The notes beneath the pieces are model-generated. The model saw nothing but the letters and a program-made list of their open reading frames with translations. It did not search any database and was not told the DNA's origin. Shown one piece after another: positions 1 to 9,158 of a DNA stretch of 64,000 bases. This stretch comes from Gimesia algae (lineage in GTDB: Bacteria > Planctomycetota > Planctomycetia > Planctomycetales > Planctomycetaceae): NCBI RefSeq assembly GCF_007746795.1, contig NZ_CP036343.1, positions 1,058,531 to 1,122,530 on the forward strand. The letters are read 5' to 3'. A program made the position numbers and the translations under genes. The first letter of the stretch is position 1. The number at the start of each line of letters is the position of its first letter.

Positions 1-198
1 GGTGATTGTTTCACAGCGTGATTACTCCTGTCAAATTGGCGGCCTATTTTCAAGAATAAAAATCTGCGCAAATCCCATACCAAACGGCAGGGGTAACCAA
101 CTTAATTTAAAGTAAGTGCCATTAGGCTAACGCCCCGGTTCTGCTACTTTGCTAAGTAGAATTCGAATCCAGAAGCGTTAGCCACGTCCCGCTGTGCC
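1..198. other. Intergenic region with nested inverted repeat
   Basis: No coding region is seen here. The main structure is an inverted repeat: GGCTAACGC at 125-133 pairs with GCGTTAGCC at 175-183. Between these arms sits a second small hairpin, CTACTT-TGCT-AAGTAG. The outer arm ends about 15 bases past the stop codon of the enolase-superfamily gene, so on the minus strand it lies just downstream of that gene. It has no T-run, so it is not a standard intrinsic terminator. It resembles a small interspersed palindromic element, but that is inference. Confidence 0.5.
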
Positions 199-1605
199 TT
201 ACCCTTTGATCAATAACGGCTGACGATTCGCTTTTTGATAGAGATCTTTCCACTCTTTTGAACCATCATTGGGAACCAGGCGTGTGTCGACGCCGCGTTC
301 GAAGAAGGGCACATTGCCATCGCGGGCCGGGTTGAGGACGAAATTCACTTCGCCCGTATTGCCGAAATACATCTTCCGTCCGTCTTTCCATGTCGTTTCG
401 ATCAGGCGCGGCGGTTCCGGGCGGGAAGCCGGTTTTTTGACGCGGAGCTTTTCAATCAGATCACGATCCAGCTCATACCCCAGCCCCGGCTTGTCCGGGA
501 TTTGGGCGAATCCGTCTTTGACGACAATCGGTTCCGTCAACAGATTGTGTTTGTAAAGCTGGTGACAATTCACAGCCGGCCAGGTCGCATGACTCAACAC
601 CGCGCCGAACTGCAGTGAAAAGGCAGCGGTAATACCCGTACCGACCAACTGCAACCAGAACGGTTTGTCCGCCATCGCAGCGACTGCGCCCGAGGCCAGC
701 AGCGCACTGGCACCATGTCCGATCACGAATCCATCGCAGATATTTTCGCGAATCGCAATCAAAGGCTCGGGAGTACCATAATGCATGGCGATATTCACAT
801 CGGTGGCCGCCATCAGCTTTTTGTTGCCGGCGATGTCATCCTGAAAGATCGGCGATTCAAAAATATCGACCTGCGGGTACTTCGCCAGGTCTTTCAGAAT
901 CGGCAGGGCACGCTCTGCATCCAGCAGCGTATCGTTGAAGTCCATATCGATTTTGAAGTTCTGCGGCACCACTTTGGTCGCTGCTTCAACCTGCGCCCAG
1001 ACATCGAACCAGGGTCGCCCCTTGGTTTTGTAGGACATGTAGCCTTGCCTGTAAGCCTCGGCACACTCCAGAGCCATGTCTGCTACAGACGTGTCGATGT
1101 TCCACCAGGAGAGAGGCGTCTGCTCGTAAATCTTCTCGCCCAGCAAGGCATGCACCGGGACCTCGGCTGCTTTCGCGACCGCATCGAACAACGCCATCTG
1201 CAGGCCGGCACCCAGGTCGTCATCCCACATCATCGTGGCGGCATTTTTGCCTTGTGCTTTCTGGACGGCCTCGTCGGAAGTGGCATTCCACGTGTAATAC
1301 AGCAGTGTCTCTCCGAAGCCGACGTGCCCCGATTTTAAATGCACTTCGACAATTTCAGTATACGCCCAGTGCGGCAGTTCGCGGGCCATGTTCCGGGCGG
1401 GCACTTCGCGAAAGGGAACTTTCACCGTGGTGCGCTCGATACGTTCGATTCGTAAATGTTTCGGCGACGCTTTTTGTTCTGCGGCCTGCACAGAACTGGA
1501 AATCAGAGCCAGCACTCCTGTACCTGCGACTCCGGCGAGACTTTTGCCCAGGAAATGTCTGCGGGAGATTCGGTTCGTTGCTGTCGTCTTGTTTTGCGTT
1601 CGCAC
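199..1605 (-). CDS. Tat-exported enolase-superfamily (mandelate racemase-like) protein
   Basis: This 468-residue protein begins with a twin-arginine signal (SRRHFLG near residues 14-20, followed by a hydrophobic stretch), so it is likely exported folded. The rest looks like the mandelate racemase/muconate-lactonising branch of the enolase superfamily. Visible are a Lys-x-Lys pair at about K193/K195, acidic metal-ligand positions at D220/D222 and E250, and a late GHG segment. The region expected to hold the third carboxylate ligand reads NIAMHYG, with His rather than Asp/Glu, so catalytic type is uncertain. The start is GTG at 1605, with AAAGGAAT about 9 bases upstream. The gene is monocistronic and diverges from the M16 pair. 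Substrate (a sugar acid or similar) cannot be told from the sequence. Confidence 0.85.
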   Translation of the reverse strand: MRTQNKTTATNRISRRHFLGKSLAGVAGTGVLALISSSVQAAEQKASPKHLRIERIERTTVKVPFREVPARNMARELPHWAYTEIVEVHLKSGHVGFGETLLYYTWNATSDEAVQKAQGKNAATMMWDDDLGAGLQMALFDAVAKAAEVPVHALLGEKIYEQTPLSWWNIDTSVADMALECAEAYRQGYMSYKTKGRPWFDVWAQVEAATKVVPQNFKIDMDFNDTLLDAERALPILKDLAKYPQVDIFESPIFQDDIAGNKKLMAATDVNIAMHYGTPEPLIAIRENICDGFVIGHGASALLASGAVAAMADKPFWLQLVGTGITAAFSLQFGAVLSHATWPAVNCHQLYKHNLLTEPIVVKDGFAQIPDKPGLGYELDRDLIEKLRVKKPASRPEPPRLIETTWKDGRKMYFGNTGEVNFVLNPARDGNVPFFERGVDTRLVPNDGSKEWKDLYQKANRQPLLIKG

Positions 1606-1966
1606 CAGGTGATTCCTTTATTCGGGATGACTGATTGGGGAGGGACATCTTGAGAGGAACCGGAAACGACTCCAGCACCATCGCACATCCATCTTAACAT
1701 CAATAACCCCCTATACGTCCAGCGCCCCGCGATGTTTTCTGGTATTTCTCGACACTACTGATCATTTAAGTCAACACGCCATTCCAGGTCTGAGATGACA
1801 CTACCAAAACACGACTCCAGTCGCTAAGATCGCGGAATCGCTCTGATCAGAGCAGGCAGAGCCCCCTGAGCCAGCCGTAACTTACGTCGGTCGCAGACTT
1901 AATATCACTCGAGACTCTGATCAGTCACCTGGAAATGATCACATAAGCAGGAAGGTTGCATCCCGT
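1606..1966. other. Divergent intergenic region with TGATCA palindromes
   Basis: The region holds the promoters of two divergent genes. A perfect 14-base palindrome GCTCTGATCAGAGC lies at 1840-1853. The core CTCTGATCAG recurs at 1915-1924, 74 bases away, or about seven helical turns. A further TGATCA lies near 1758. No gene is seen. These look like candidate operator sites, but no promoter hexamers were assigned. Confidence 0.4.
1840..1924. promoter_or_regulatory. Candidate paired operator (CTCTGATCAG repeats)
   Basis: Two identical CTCTGATCAG cores (1841-1850 and 1915-1924) lie in helical phase upstream of the M16 peptidase start at 1967. The first is embedded in a perfect 14-base palindrome. 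A dimeric regulator binding both sites is possible; this is inference from symmetry and spacing only. Confidence 0.3.
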
Positions 1967-3203
1967 ATGGGTAAACAACTGATTCAAACCCATCAGTTTT
2001 CAAACGGACTGACGCTGGTCGCTGAAACCATGGACGATGTCCAGTCGGCCGCCTTTTCTATTCTGGTCCCCAGCGGCAGTATTTACGATCCCCCCAACAA
2101 GCGCGGCACCGCCAGTATCCTCTCCGAACTGGTCACCCGCGGGGCCGGTCCTTATGACAGCCAGCAGCTTTCGTGTGCCCTTGATGATCTCGGCGTGCAA
2201 CGACACGAAGGTATCACCAGCGGACACATCACCTTCAGCGGAGCGACGCTCGCCGGCAACCTGGCCGAAACCCTCAAGATCTACGGCGAGATCCTCAAGA
2301 ACCCGCATCTGCCGGTCAACCAGTTTGACGCCGCCCGCGCCGGAGTCGCGCAGGCGCTGCTGTCAGTCGAAGATGATGCCCGGCAGAAAGCACTCGTCGA
2401 GCTCAAACGGCACGCCTTTCCCGCTCCCTGGGGACTGCCCAACGACGGGGAACTGGAACACCTGGAATTCATCACCATCGACGATGTCCGCACGCTGTAT
2501 GAAAACTGCTTCCATCCCAACGAAACCATCATCGGCGTCGCCGGCAATGTCGACTTCGAACAGGTCAAGCAGATCATCGAAGAACTGTTCGGCGACTGGA
2601 AAACCAGTAGCATCAGCGAAGAACCCGCCATGGTCTTTGCCGACGAGAACCGGTTCTTCACCGAACAGGATACCACACAGACGCACCTGGGCATCGCGTA
2701 CGACGCCGTCCCGTACGGCCATCCCGAATATTACGCCGCCTGGGCTGCCGTCGGCATCCTGAGTGGGGGCATGAGCGCCCGGCTGTTTACCGAAGTCCGC
2801 GAGAAACGCGGGCTGTGCTATACGGTTTCCGCCTCGCTCTCCGGCATGCCGGGACTGGGCCGCGTGCTCTGTTATGCAGGCACCACGTCAGAACGGGCCC
2901 AGGAAACTCTCGACGTCACCCTCTTTGAACTCACCCGCCTGGGTGACGGCATTGAAGAATCCGAACTGGAACGCTGTAAAGCCCGCGCCAAAAGTTCGCT
3001 GATCATGTCGCAGGAATCGACGTCGTCCCGCGCCAGTTCGATTGCCCGTGACTGGTTCTATCTCAAACGCATTACCACACTCGACCAGATCAACGACGAA
3101 ATTCAGCAGCTGACCACCGACCGCGTGTTGAATTACATCCACGCGCACCCCGCAGCGAATTTCACCGTCTTAACGATCGGCCCCCAACCATTAGAGGTTC
3201 CCA

Positions 3204-3217
<14 letters not shown>
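1967..3217 (+). CDS. M16 family peptidase, non-catalytic subunit
   Basis: A 416-residue protein with the two-lobed M16 (pitrilysin/mitochondrial processing peptidase) layout. The zinc-site motif HxxEH is absent: the aligned residues are about I51-L-S-E-L55, so only the Glu remains. C-terminal features of the family are present, including GGMSARLFTEVREKRGLCY. This pattern is typical of the non-catalytic partner in two-subunit M16B enzymes. The downstream gene overlaps by 14 bases and carries the intact zinc motif, so the two probably form a heterodimer that degrades peptides. No signal peptide is evident, so it is probably cytoplasmic. The candidate TGATCA operators lie immediately upstream. 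Confidence 0.9.
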
Positions 3218-4436
<1,219 letters not shown>

Positions 4437-4461
4437 GGTATCGGAACACATCAGATCCATT

Positions 4462-4490
4462 AAAAGCAGGCCTTTGTGCCTGCTTTTTTT
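4462..4490 (+). terminator. Intrinsic terminator after M16 operon
   Basis: AAAGCAGGC pairs with GCCTGCTTT around a six-base loop and is followed by a run of T. It lies 26 bases after the M16 stop codon and ends the two-gene operon. Confidence 0.9.
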
Positions 4491-4671
4491 ACATTAGCTT
4501 ACGAGTAAATCAGTGAGATAAACAACCGATTCTCCATAAGAAAATTCAAGGAATTATCAAACACTCTGATGTAATTTCATTAGTTCTGTAGCTTACATTG
4601 ATACGGAGCAGGCAGGGCTTTACACTAAACACATACACACACGTATCACTAATATTTTGGAGCTTCTGTAA

Positions 4672-6339
4672 GTGATTAAATCAATCAAATTGAAATTCGG
4701 ATCAGCTCCTGGAAATACACCCGTTGAATTTAATATCGCTCCTATAACAATCTTTGTCGGTCCAAATAATTCTGGCAAGAGTAAAGTTTTGAGCGAAATC
4801 AAGGATTTCTGTAATCGTGGAATTTCACATCCAGATAATTTGATTCTTGATCACATCACGTTTGATGAAAACGTTTCTGATCCTAATACTCTTTTGCAAA
4901 GTATTAAACGTCCACCCAGACCACGAGATAGTATCGATCCAACGAAAATATATGTAGGAAATGAAAACAGCCAAATTCAAGTTCACGAAGACCGGATCTT
5001 ATCGGTATTAAAAAACCCAAACTCAGATCCGGATCTGTTCTGTAGAGCATATTTTTGGTACCAAGTATTAAAGATAGACCACCAAAACCGAACGGGATTA
5101 ATTCGAGATTCCTCTATTCAAGATCCTCAAGGAAAGATCAATGACGTAGCTAATACTTTATTTAATGATGACAATAAGCGAGAAATTCTTCGTGAAATGT
5201 TATTTAGAACATTTGATAAATATATAGTCCTTGACCCAACTTTACTTGGTTATCTCCACATTCGTTTTTCTGACGCACGACCTAAAAATCACTTAGAGGA
5301 ACGAGGATTTCATGAGGAAGCTGTACAATTCCATAAAAGAGCAAAACGTCTTGAAACTTATAGCGATGGAGTAAAAGCATTCACAGGTATTCTCGCCCAA
5401 ATAATCGCAGGTGATCCAAAGGTAATTATGATCGATGAGCCGGAAGCATTTCTCTCTCCCACATTATCATTCAAACTTGGTAAAGAACTTGCCCTCTCAG
5501 CATCTTCTTCAGATAAACGACTATTTGTATCAACACACAGTGCAAATTTTGTGATGGGTTGTATTCAATCGGGCGTTCCAATAAACATCGTGCGACTGAC
5601 CTATCATAACGACGTACCAACTGCCAGAACCTTACCTAACGAGATGCTCCTTAAACTGATGCGTGATCCACTCTTTCGTTCTACCGGAGTGCTGGAAGGT
5701 TTATTCTTCGATGCCGTAATTGTTACAGAAGCCGACTCGGATCGTGCCTTCTACCAGGAAATCAATGAGCGATTATTGCAACCGACTAAAGATCGTGGGA
5801 TCCCCAATTGCCTGTTTCTGAACGCACAGAACAAGACAACGGTGCACAAAATTATTAAACCACTGAGAGAACTCGGGATACCAGCAGCTGGGATAGTAGA
5901 TATAGATATCATCAAGAATGGAGGAAAAGATTGGACTGATTTCATGCAGAGTGGTTATCTACCAGAGGCGAGTCATCTTGGCTTAGGGCAAAATCGCTCA
6001 GCGATTGACAATAAATGCAAAGCAACTGGAAAGTGTATGAAGAGAGATGGTGGAATCGATATTTTAAATAATGCTGACAAGGAAGCAGCAAGTATCCTCT
6101 TCAAACAACTCGCTGATTATGGTTTATTTATTGTTGAAATTGGTGAATTAGAATCTTGGTTGAAATATTTAGGAGTATCAGGAAAAAAAAGGGATTGGCT
6201 TATCAATATTTTTGAGAAGATGGGTGAAGATCCTAATGCACCTGATTATGTCGCACCAAAGGCAGATGACGTCTGGGCATTCATGGATGTAATATCAGCA
6301 TGGTTTAAAAACCCAAAGCGGAAGGGTATTCCTAATTAA
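4672..6339 (+). CDS. OLD-like ATPase-TOPRIM nuclease
   Basis: A 555-residue protein. The N-terminal ABC/SMC-type ATPase has Walker A GPNNSGKS at residues 30-37 and a Walker B-like MIDEPEAF at about 254-261, with an H-loop-like STHS soon after. A TOPRIM-like domain follows: VTEADSDRAFY has the conserved Glu near 353, and VDIDII has a DxD near 410-412. This order (ATPase then TOPRIM) is that of OLD-family nucleases, which include phage-defence effectors. The start is GTG with GGAG about 11 bases upstream. The gene is visibly AT-rich compared with both neighbours, suggesting horizontal acquisition. A short gene follows after 28 bases. Whether it acts in defence is inference; it could also be a solitary overcoming-lysogenization-type nuclease. 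Confidence 0.85.
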   Translation: MIKSIKLKFGSAPGNTPVEFNIAPITIFVGPNNSGKSKVLSEIKDFCNRGISHPDNLILDHITFDENVSDPNTLLQSIKRPPRPRDSIDPTKIYVGNENSQIQVHEDRILSVLKNPNSDPDLFCRAYFWYQVLKIDHQNRTGLIRDSSIQDPQGKINDVANTLFNDDNKREILREMLFRTFDKYIVLDPTLLGYLHIRFSDARPKNHLEERGFHEEAVQFHKRAKRLETYSDGVKAFTGILAQIIAGDPKVIMIDEPEAFLSPTLSFKLGKELALSASSSDKRLFVSTHSANFVMGCIQSGVPINIVRLTYHNDVPTARTLPNEMLLKLMRDPLFRSTGVLEGLFFDAVIVTEADSDRAFYQEINERLLQPTKDRGIPNCLFLNAQNKTTVHKIIKPLRELGIPAAGIVDIDIIKNGGKDWTDFMQSGYLPEASHLGLGQNRSAIDNKCKATGKCMKRDGGIDILNNADKEAASILFKQLADYGLFIVEIGELESWLKYLGVSGKKRDWLINIFEKMGEDPNAPDYVAPKADDVWAFMDVISAWFKNPKRKGIPN

Positions 6340-6367
6340 AAGAATTCAAACTATGAGATAAATAGTA

Positions 6368-6775
6368 ATGTGCGTATTAAGACTTTCAGGCCCATACAAA
6401 GAACTTTCATCTTCAATAGTCAACACATTCGCCGAGTTCACAGAAGCCATTTCAGCACGAAAAGATCGTGAGAGCGGGCGTACGACAGAACAGGATCAAT
6501 CAACATTCAATTGCACAGTAAGCAACGAGAATGGTGATTGTGTTCCTGCTCAGATCACTGATGCCATCAGCTTTCTCACAAGACATCGGACTGACATCAA
6601 GGAATTGCGATCACGAAGTGGTGTTGAACAAGCTATCCTCGACTTTGCCTGGGATTTTCCCCGAGAAAGCACAGGGCAATTCAATCGGTTACCCTTGCTG
6701 CTGCTTGAGTTGTGTACTGAGTTACGACTGGAAATCAAGGTTACTGTATATGGTGTAGCTTCTTCACAACTCTGA
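6368..6775 (+). CDS. Unknown small protein paired with the OLD-like gene
   Basis: A 135-residue protein that I do not recognise. It has no signal peptide, membrane segment or obvious catalytic motif. The C-terminal half is predicted to mix helix and strand, ending in a strongly hydrophobic LPLLLLELCTELRL segment followed by a beta-like IKVTVYGV strand. It lies 28 bases after the OLD-like gene, on the same strand, and shares its lower GC. It is therefore probably co-transcribed, perhaps as a regulatory or immunity-like partner. That role is a guess from position only. Confidence 0.6.
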   Translation: MCVLRLSGPYKELSSSIVNTFAEFTEAISARKDRESGRTTEQDQSTFNCTVSNENGDCVPAQITDAISFLTRHRTDIKELRSRSGVEQAILDFAWDFPRESTGQFNRLPLLLLELCTELRLEIKVTVYGVASSQL

Positions 6776-6806
6776 ATAAACTACAACACTGCTAACGACG
6801 GGGTAG

Positions 6807-6828
6807 CACTGTTGGCTTGCCAACAGTG
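6807..6828. repeat. Perfect palindrome, copy 1
   Basis: Arms CACTGTTGGC and GCCAACAGTG flank a TT spacer. The same arms recur at 6998-7019 with an AA spacer. It lies 32 bases downstream of the small partner gene. No T-run follows, so it is more like a dispersed palindromic repeat than a terminator. Confidence 0.85.
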
Positions 6829-6997
6829 TAAACAGGGGACCGCTCCCACCCGTTATATCTGACTGAAGCCACAAATACTTACCCGTTAATTTCTTTGGAT
6901 CTGTCAGGTCAAATCAGATTCATCCGCATCGCCAGTCTGTTCGAATCGAAACAGACTCTAAATCAAATTCTCTATCACATTCTGCGTCAACTCCCAT

Positions 6998-7050
6998 CAC
7001 TGTTGGCAAGCCAACAGTGCCACCCGATTTGCCAACAGTGCCACCCGATT
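6998..7050. repeat. Perfect palindrome, copy 2, plus tandem half-copies
   Basis: Arms CACTGTTGGC and GCCAACAGTG with an AA spacer occupy 6998-7019. The right arm then starts a tandem repeat: a 20-base unit beginning GCCAACAGTG and ending CACCCGATT occurs at 7010-7029 and again, identically, at 7031-7050. This mosaic looks like a dispersed repeat family with partial copies. Confidence 0.8.
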
Positions 7051-7092
7051 GCGTGAGATGATTGAGAATCGAACTGGATAGATTGCCGTACC

Positions 7093-7240
7093 TCAATCCC
7101 CGCTGACGCCCGCAAACACATATTCCACCGGCTCACCTTCCTTGAAGACAGTCAAGCAGAGGCTGGTTCGTTTGCCCGCCTGGCTTACGGTTGTTGTGCT
7201 TTCCTCGCAGAACTCGAAACGAAATGTGTGACTACTTCTG
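7093..7240 (-). pseudogene. Decayed C-terminal copy of the 8173-8808 gene
   Basis: Read on the minus strand, this stretch encodes a C-terminus ending LTVFKEGEPVEYVFAGVSGD and a stop. The intact gene at 8173-8808 ends LTVYEEGEPVEYVFVGVSGD. The last 48 bases (7093-7140 against 8173-8220) match at 44 positions. Upstream similarity fades quickly; an open frame of about 46 codons continues but has no convincing start and abuts the stop codon of the 282-codon gene. It is therefore a truncated paralogue left by a duplication, with an unrelated exported-protein gene now between the two copies. Confidence 0.75.
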
Positions 7241-8065
7241 CTTCTCCGGCAGCAACTCAGCCGGGATCTGGTTGACCAGTTTCTGGGCTTTGATCTGCTG
7301 TAGACGCTTTAACTCGGCCTGGACGTCGTGGCCCAGTTGCTGGCGGCGTTTGAGGATCTGGATCTCCAGGGGGAGGATATTCACGAAGTAACTCTCCGCG
7401 TCGGCGGCACCAATTTTTTTCTCTGCCGCAAGCATCCAGTTCAGACATTTAATCTGCTGCTCCGTGTAGGAGAGGTTCTGATTTGCAATCAGCCATTTCT
7501 TCAAACCGCCGGCTTCAGCAAACGGTGATCCCTTCCAGACAGGCTTGGGGTGCGACTTCCCGTCCCGGCCTTTACGGGCATAGCCATACCGGGAATAACC
7601 TTTGGGTCGGTCCTGCAACTGGTACACCATATTCCAGTAACAGGCATCGCCTACTGCAAATCCGAGGTAATGATTGCGAAAAGGGATCGAAGGACGTTTG
7701 TCGTCCAGATGTTCCACTAACGCCGGGAAAGCCAGTTCCTTGTATTTAGACAGCTTTTGAAAGGCGTCGATGCAGAGATCCCACTCTTTTTCCCGGGCTT
7801 TCTCATCTTTGGAATCGATACTCTCATCGAACACCAGTTGCTCAATCAAAGCGCGAATCTGTTTTTCCTGCTGTGGCGTTGCTTTCGCCTTTCGCTGCCC
7901 CGTAGTGGCTGCCTGCTGCTTGACAGATTGCGCCGGAACCGATTGACTGCTCACCGCCTGCCTTTCTTCGGGAGGGGCAGCCATCGCCTGGCTTACAACA
8001 AACAGGCATTGCGTGAAACAAAGCAGACAGACTGCCAGCCAAAGCGGGGTACAGGAACGTTTCAT
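7232..8065 (-). CDS. Exported hypothetical protein
   Basis: About 277 residues. I chose the ATG at 8065, because GGAG lies 9 bases before it; an ATG five codons earlier is possible. The N-terminus is a clear signal peptide (basic start, then LWLAVCLLCFTQCLFVV, then AMA as a likely cleavage site), so the protein is exported. A low-complexity Gln/Ala/Ser stretch follows. The rest is helical and charged, with no catalytic motif I recognise. The segment with LAFPALVEHLDDKRPSIPF resembles one HEAT-like repeat. It sits between an intact gene and the decayed copy of that gene. Confidence 0.75.
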   Translation of the reverse strand: MKRSCTPLWLAVCLLCFTQCLFVVSQAMAAPPEERQAVSSQSVPAQSVKQQAATTGQRKAKATPQQEKQIRALIEQLVFDESIDSKDEKAREKEWDLCIDAFQKLSKYKELAFPALVEHLDDKRPSIPFRNHYLGFAVGDACYWNMVYQLQDRPKGYSRYGYARKGRDGKSHPKPVWKGSPFAEAGGLKKWLIANQNLSYTEQQIKCLNWMLAAEKKIGAADAESYFVNILPLEIQILKRRQQLGHDVQAELKRLQQIKAQKLVNQIPAELLPEKQK

Positions 8066-8172
8066 AATTCTGATCTCCATTTCATGAATGAGCGGTTCTA
8101 CCCATCATAAAACTTCTCTGAACGACAGTCCAGAGGAAGGAGAATTTCCTGCTGATCGATCAAGTTGACCTT

Positions 8173-8808
8173 TCAATCCCCGCTCACGCCCACAAACACA
8201 TATTCCACGGGTTCACCTTCTTCATACACGGTCAGATAAACGGCGTGCCAGCGTTCGCAGAGTTCGTGCAACTTGCCGGACTGTTCGGCTGACTGGATCA
8301 TGGCTCTGGTGGGTTGGGTGGTGCCGAACAGGGTTTGCAGTTGTTCGTCGCTGAGGGAGGTCGCCGCGCCTGATTGCGGGGTGGGGGAGATGTGCTGGAT
8401 GTCGAGGATCGAATGTGTGCCGGCTGCGGCGCACTGTGCGAGCAGTTCGTCGATCGTGGCGGGGGGCGTGCTGCTGCTTTCCAGGGCTTCCCGGGCGGCG
8501 AAGACGAAGCCTTTCTTGTCGACCTGTTCGAGCAGCCTGCGGACATCGCGGGTCTGCTGCTCGGAGTCAACCGTATCTAAACCCAGGCCGCTGAGTGCCT
8601 GGTCCAGTTCCTGGCTGATCTTGAGCAGTTTCTGCAAATCATTGGTCCGCGGTGCGGCTTTCGCCAGCGTGGCGTCGTCAGTCCTTGCGATCAAATCGCC
8701 GGGCAGCGTGAACTCGCGGCGGTCAAACACGGCTTGACGCAGCTGCTGCAGACTGAAATTCACATCATGAGTATACGTACAAGAATAAAGCCAGCCGGTC
8801 GCTGCCAT
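8173..8808 (-). CDS. Hypothetical protein, intact member of a duplicated pair
   Basis: A 211-residue protein with no recognised family. I chose ATG at 8808 because GGAGAA lies about 8 bases upstream; the reading frame is open further but upstream codons overlap the regulatory region of the divergent lipoprotein gene. There is no signal peptide. The middle is helical and acidic (SQELDQALSGLGLDTV), and the last 20 residues are a compact beta-rich GEPVEYVFVGVSGD motif. That C-terminal motif recurs in the decayed copy at 7093-7240, so it is the most constrained part. Function is unknown. Confidence 0.7.
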   Translation of the reverse strand: MAATGWLYSCTYTHDVNFSLQQLRQAVFDRREFTLPGDLIARTDDATLAKAAPRTNDLQKLLKISQELDQALSGLGLDTVDSEQQTRDVRRLLEQVDKKGFVFAAREALESSSTPPATIDELLAQCAAAGTHSILDIQHISPTPQSGAATSLSDEQLQTLFGTTQPTRAMIQSAEQSGKLHELCERWHAVYLTVYEEGEPVEYVFVGVSGD

Positions 8809-9158
8809 GTGTGCTTCTCCGTGTTGATTAAAGGCCCGCTCACGGGATTGACACCTGAATCTTAAATACACTTCTCTAAATCGGATTTCAAGCACGGATT
8901 TCCGGAAGTACAGAGAATTCATAATTTTATTGCTGCCACGAAAGACACGAAAACGCGCGAAAAACACTCTGGCCAAACACGTCTCCTCTACAGAGGACAC
9001 TGTGCTGATTCGAGAGAAATCGTTTGCTTCGCATGGCGGGGCAGAGTATCGTAATGGTTCAGTCGCCTGCTCCTGCTTCAAAAGACTCCGGCGTTCACGG
9101 TCGCTGGTTGCAGATGTGCGGCGTTCTTTTGAGTTCATTGTTTGAGAGGGAAGATGTG
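8809..9158. other. Divergent intergenic region with dispersed repeat
   Basis: This gap of about 350 bases separates two divergent genes. It holds the first copy of a 30-base repeat at 8925-8954. Translations exist in all frames but none has a start signal or family resemblance. Promoters of both genes must lie here; none was assigned. Confidence 0.5.
8925..8954 (+). repeat. 30-base direct repeat, copy 1
   Basis: The sequence begins TTTTATTGCT and ends GACACGAAAAC. It matches 9777-9806 at 27 of 30 positions, in the same orientation. The two copies bracket the lipoprotein gene at 9159-9740. Confidence 0.75.

Larger units (their letters stand above)
6776..7092. other. Intergenic region with palindromic and tandem repeats
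   Basis: This region follows the AT-rich island and contains no intact gene. It carries two 22-base perfect palindromes and a short tandem repeat (see separate entries). The repeats mark the boundary between the island and the GC-richer hypothetical genes. The AT-rich stretch between the palindromes shows nothing else recognisable. Confidence 0.6.

Noticed and set aside
715-1338. A long plus-strand frame (207 codons) over the enolase gene
   Set aside because: It is an antisense shadow: the opposite strand carries a Tat signal and enolase-superfamily motifs with a good ribosome-binding site.
4672-6775. PARIS (AriA-AriB) or Gabija assignment for the OLD-like pair
   Set aside because: The ATPase and TOPRIM are fused and the second gene is neither a helicase nor a TOPRIM protein. 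The data fit only the broad OLD family.
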